Source: JBBIMP01 sp037444305 (GTDB lineage: Bacteria > Acidobacteriota > UBA6911). Taken from it: DNA of 31,843 bases. Made by a program: the position numbers and the translations under genes. This document shows, one piece after another, positions 31,322-31,843 of the stretch. Where the stretch lies: contig JBBIMP010000052.1 in the NCBI GenBank assembly GCA_037444305.1, positions 1 to 31,843 on the forward strand. The letters run 5' to 3'. The stretch's first letter is position 1; the number at the start of each line of letters is the position of its first letter. The notes below the pieces were generated by a model. It had not been told where the DNA came from, ran no database searches, and worked only from the letters and a program-made list of their open reading frames with translations.

Positions 31322-31516
31322 CCGGAGATCTTCCTGGTCCCGTTCCTCAGCCGCGCGAGTGAAAAAAAGAAGGAATCGGGTAAAGGGGAGGTGGTCTTCG
31401 AGAATCATGAAGGCAAAGCTTGCATTTCCGAGATCTATATTCCGGGAATGGACGCCTTCCGCCTGGCGGGCTTCCCGGGCCGCACCCACAACCATCCCTA
31501 GTATTAATATTATGGA

Positions 31517-31597
31517 GACAGGCGCGCCATAACCTCGAAACTCTGGTGTGCCTGCTGTATTGGGGAAGCCTGGAGTTTCTAGGTTATGGCGCCTGTC
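31517..31597. repeat. Long inverted repeat with GACAGG/CCTGTC tips
   Basis: The left arm 31517-31543 and right arm 31573-31597 are inverted copies: 24 of the 25 right-arm positions match, with one substitution and a 2-nt insertion (an extra CG) in the left arm. The loop is 29 nt. The tips (GACAGGCG and CGCCTGTC) resemble those of the 31272-31321 palindrome. Consistent with a small non-autonomous palindromic element or a REP pair; no transposase gene is near. The stretch between the two palindromes (31322-31516) shows no gene. Confidence 0.7.
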
Positions 31598-31660
31598 CCG
31601 AATAGCGTTAGTTGCGGGTGATCGAAATCGCCTGGTAACGTCGCCAAATCAATTGCTTAA

Positions 31661-31843
31661 GTCCCGAAGGGGCGGCGCGGGAAAGCCCAGGGCGTAAGCC
31701 CAGGGTTGTCGGCGAATGCCGGGATTGAGCCCTGTAAGGGCGGCACAGCCGGTGTCGCCCTTGCAGGGCTCCTCTCTCCCCTTATCCTGCCTTACCCAGG
31801 GCTTACGCCCTGGGCTTTCCTGTTGGACCCTTTCAGGGTCCTC
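31661..31843. repeat. Multi-hairpin non-coding repeat, copy 2 (reaches the window edge)
   Basis: It has the same module order as the element at 12351-12529. A GTCCCGAAGGGGC start and a CCCAGGGC hairpin lie at 31661-31705. The central AGCCCTGTAAGGGCGGCAC (31728-31746) is identical to copy 1 and pairs with 31752-31770. CCCAGGGC-TTAC-GCCCTGGG (31795-31814) and GACCCTTTCAGGGTC (31826-31840) follow. The final 46 nt are an inverted copy of the opening module of copy 1 (12351-12396) with only a few changes, so the element as a whole is roughly symmetrical. It may continue beyond the window. Confidence 0.75.

Noticed and set aside
31322..31501. Small frame after gcdA (residues such as KACISEIYIPGMDAF)
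   Set aside because: Lies between two palindromes, has no ribosome-binding site and does not resemble a known family.

Overview
The window is GC-rich bacterial DNA with dense secreted and periplasmic genes. It looks like an Acidobacteriota chromosome fragment, possibly from an anaerobic or syntrophic lineage. This is inferred from gene content, not from a marker gene. The pointers are an Oar-like TonB receptor with an N-terminal carboxypeptidase-regulatory domain, a very large FtsX-type permease without an ATPase, five secreted PQQ-like propellers opening with a W-P-x-W/F-R-G motif, a sortilin/BNR propeller, and a sodium-pumping glutaconyl-CoA decarboxylase operon. I saw no rRNA, tRNA, CRISPR or prophage genes.

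Layout. 1-3.5 kb: end of a BNR propeller protein, an exported M24 aminopeptidase P-like enzyme and a C-terminally truncated exported zinc metalloprotease. 3.5-5.5 kb (minus strand): a methyltransferase followed by a PQQ propeller. 5.5-5.9 kb: a transporter remnant ending at a large palindrome. 5.9-12.2 kb: the orphan permease, then two PQQ propellers. 12.2-12.8 kb: non-coding DNA with a multi-hairpin repeat. 12.8-18.8 kb: a reductive pyrimidine (uracil/thymine) degradation locus with beta-ureidopropionase, class III aminotransferase, PreA ferredoxin domain, dihydropyrimidinase, NCS1 transporter and, on the other strand, MmsA. 18.9-24.9 kb: the TonB receptor and two more PQQ propellers. 25.2-26.4 kb: a VapBC pair and a broken small membrane protein. 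26.6-31.3 kb: acyl-CoA dehydrogenase plus gcdD-gcdB-gcdC-gcdA. 31.3 kb to the end: palindromes and a second copy of the multi-hairpin repeat.

How the genes work together. Intact dihydropyrimidinase, aminotransferase and MmsA could take dihydropyrimidines through beta-amino acids and (methyl)malonate semialdehyde to acetyl- or propionyl-CoA. However, the ureidopropionase has lost the segment with its catalytic cysteine, PreA has lost its flavin domain, and the transporter has lost its N-terminal half. Either the pathway is decaying or the assembly dropped DNA. The acyl-CoA dehydrogenase carries the Val-before-Glu signature of non-decarboxylating glutaryl-CoA dehydrogenases and sits directly in front of a complete glutaconyl-CoA decarboxylase. 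Together they predict glutaryl-CoA to glutaconyl-CoA to crotonyl-CoA, with the decarboxylation energy stored as a sodium gradient.

Main points for a second look: the energy-conserving glutaryl-CoA module, the run of genes missing internal or terminal domains, the duplicated multi-hairpin repeat, and the palindromes with GACAGG/CCTGTC tips around the gcd operon.
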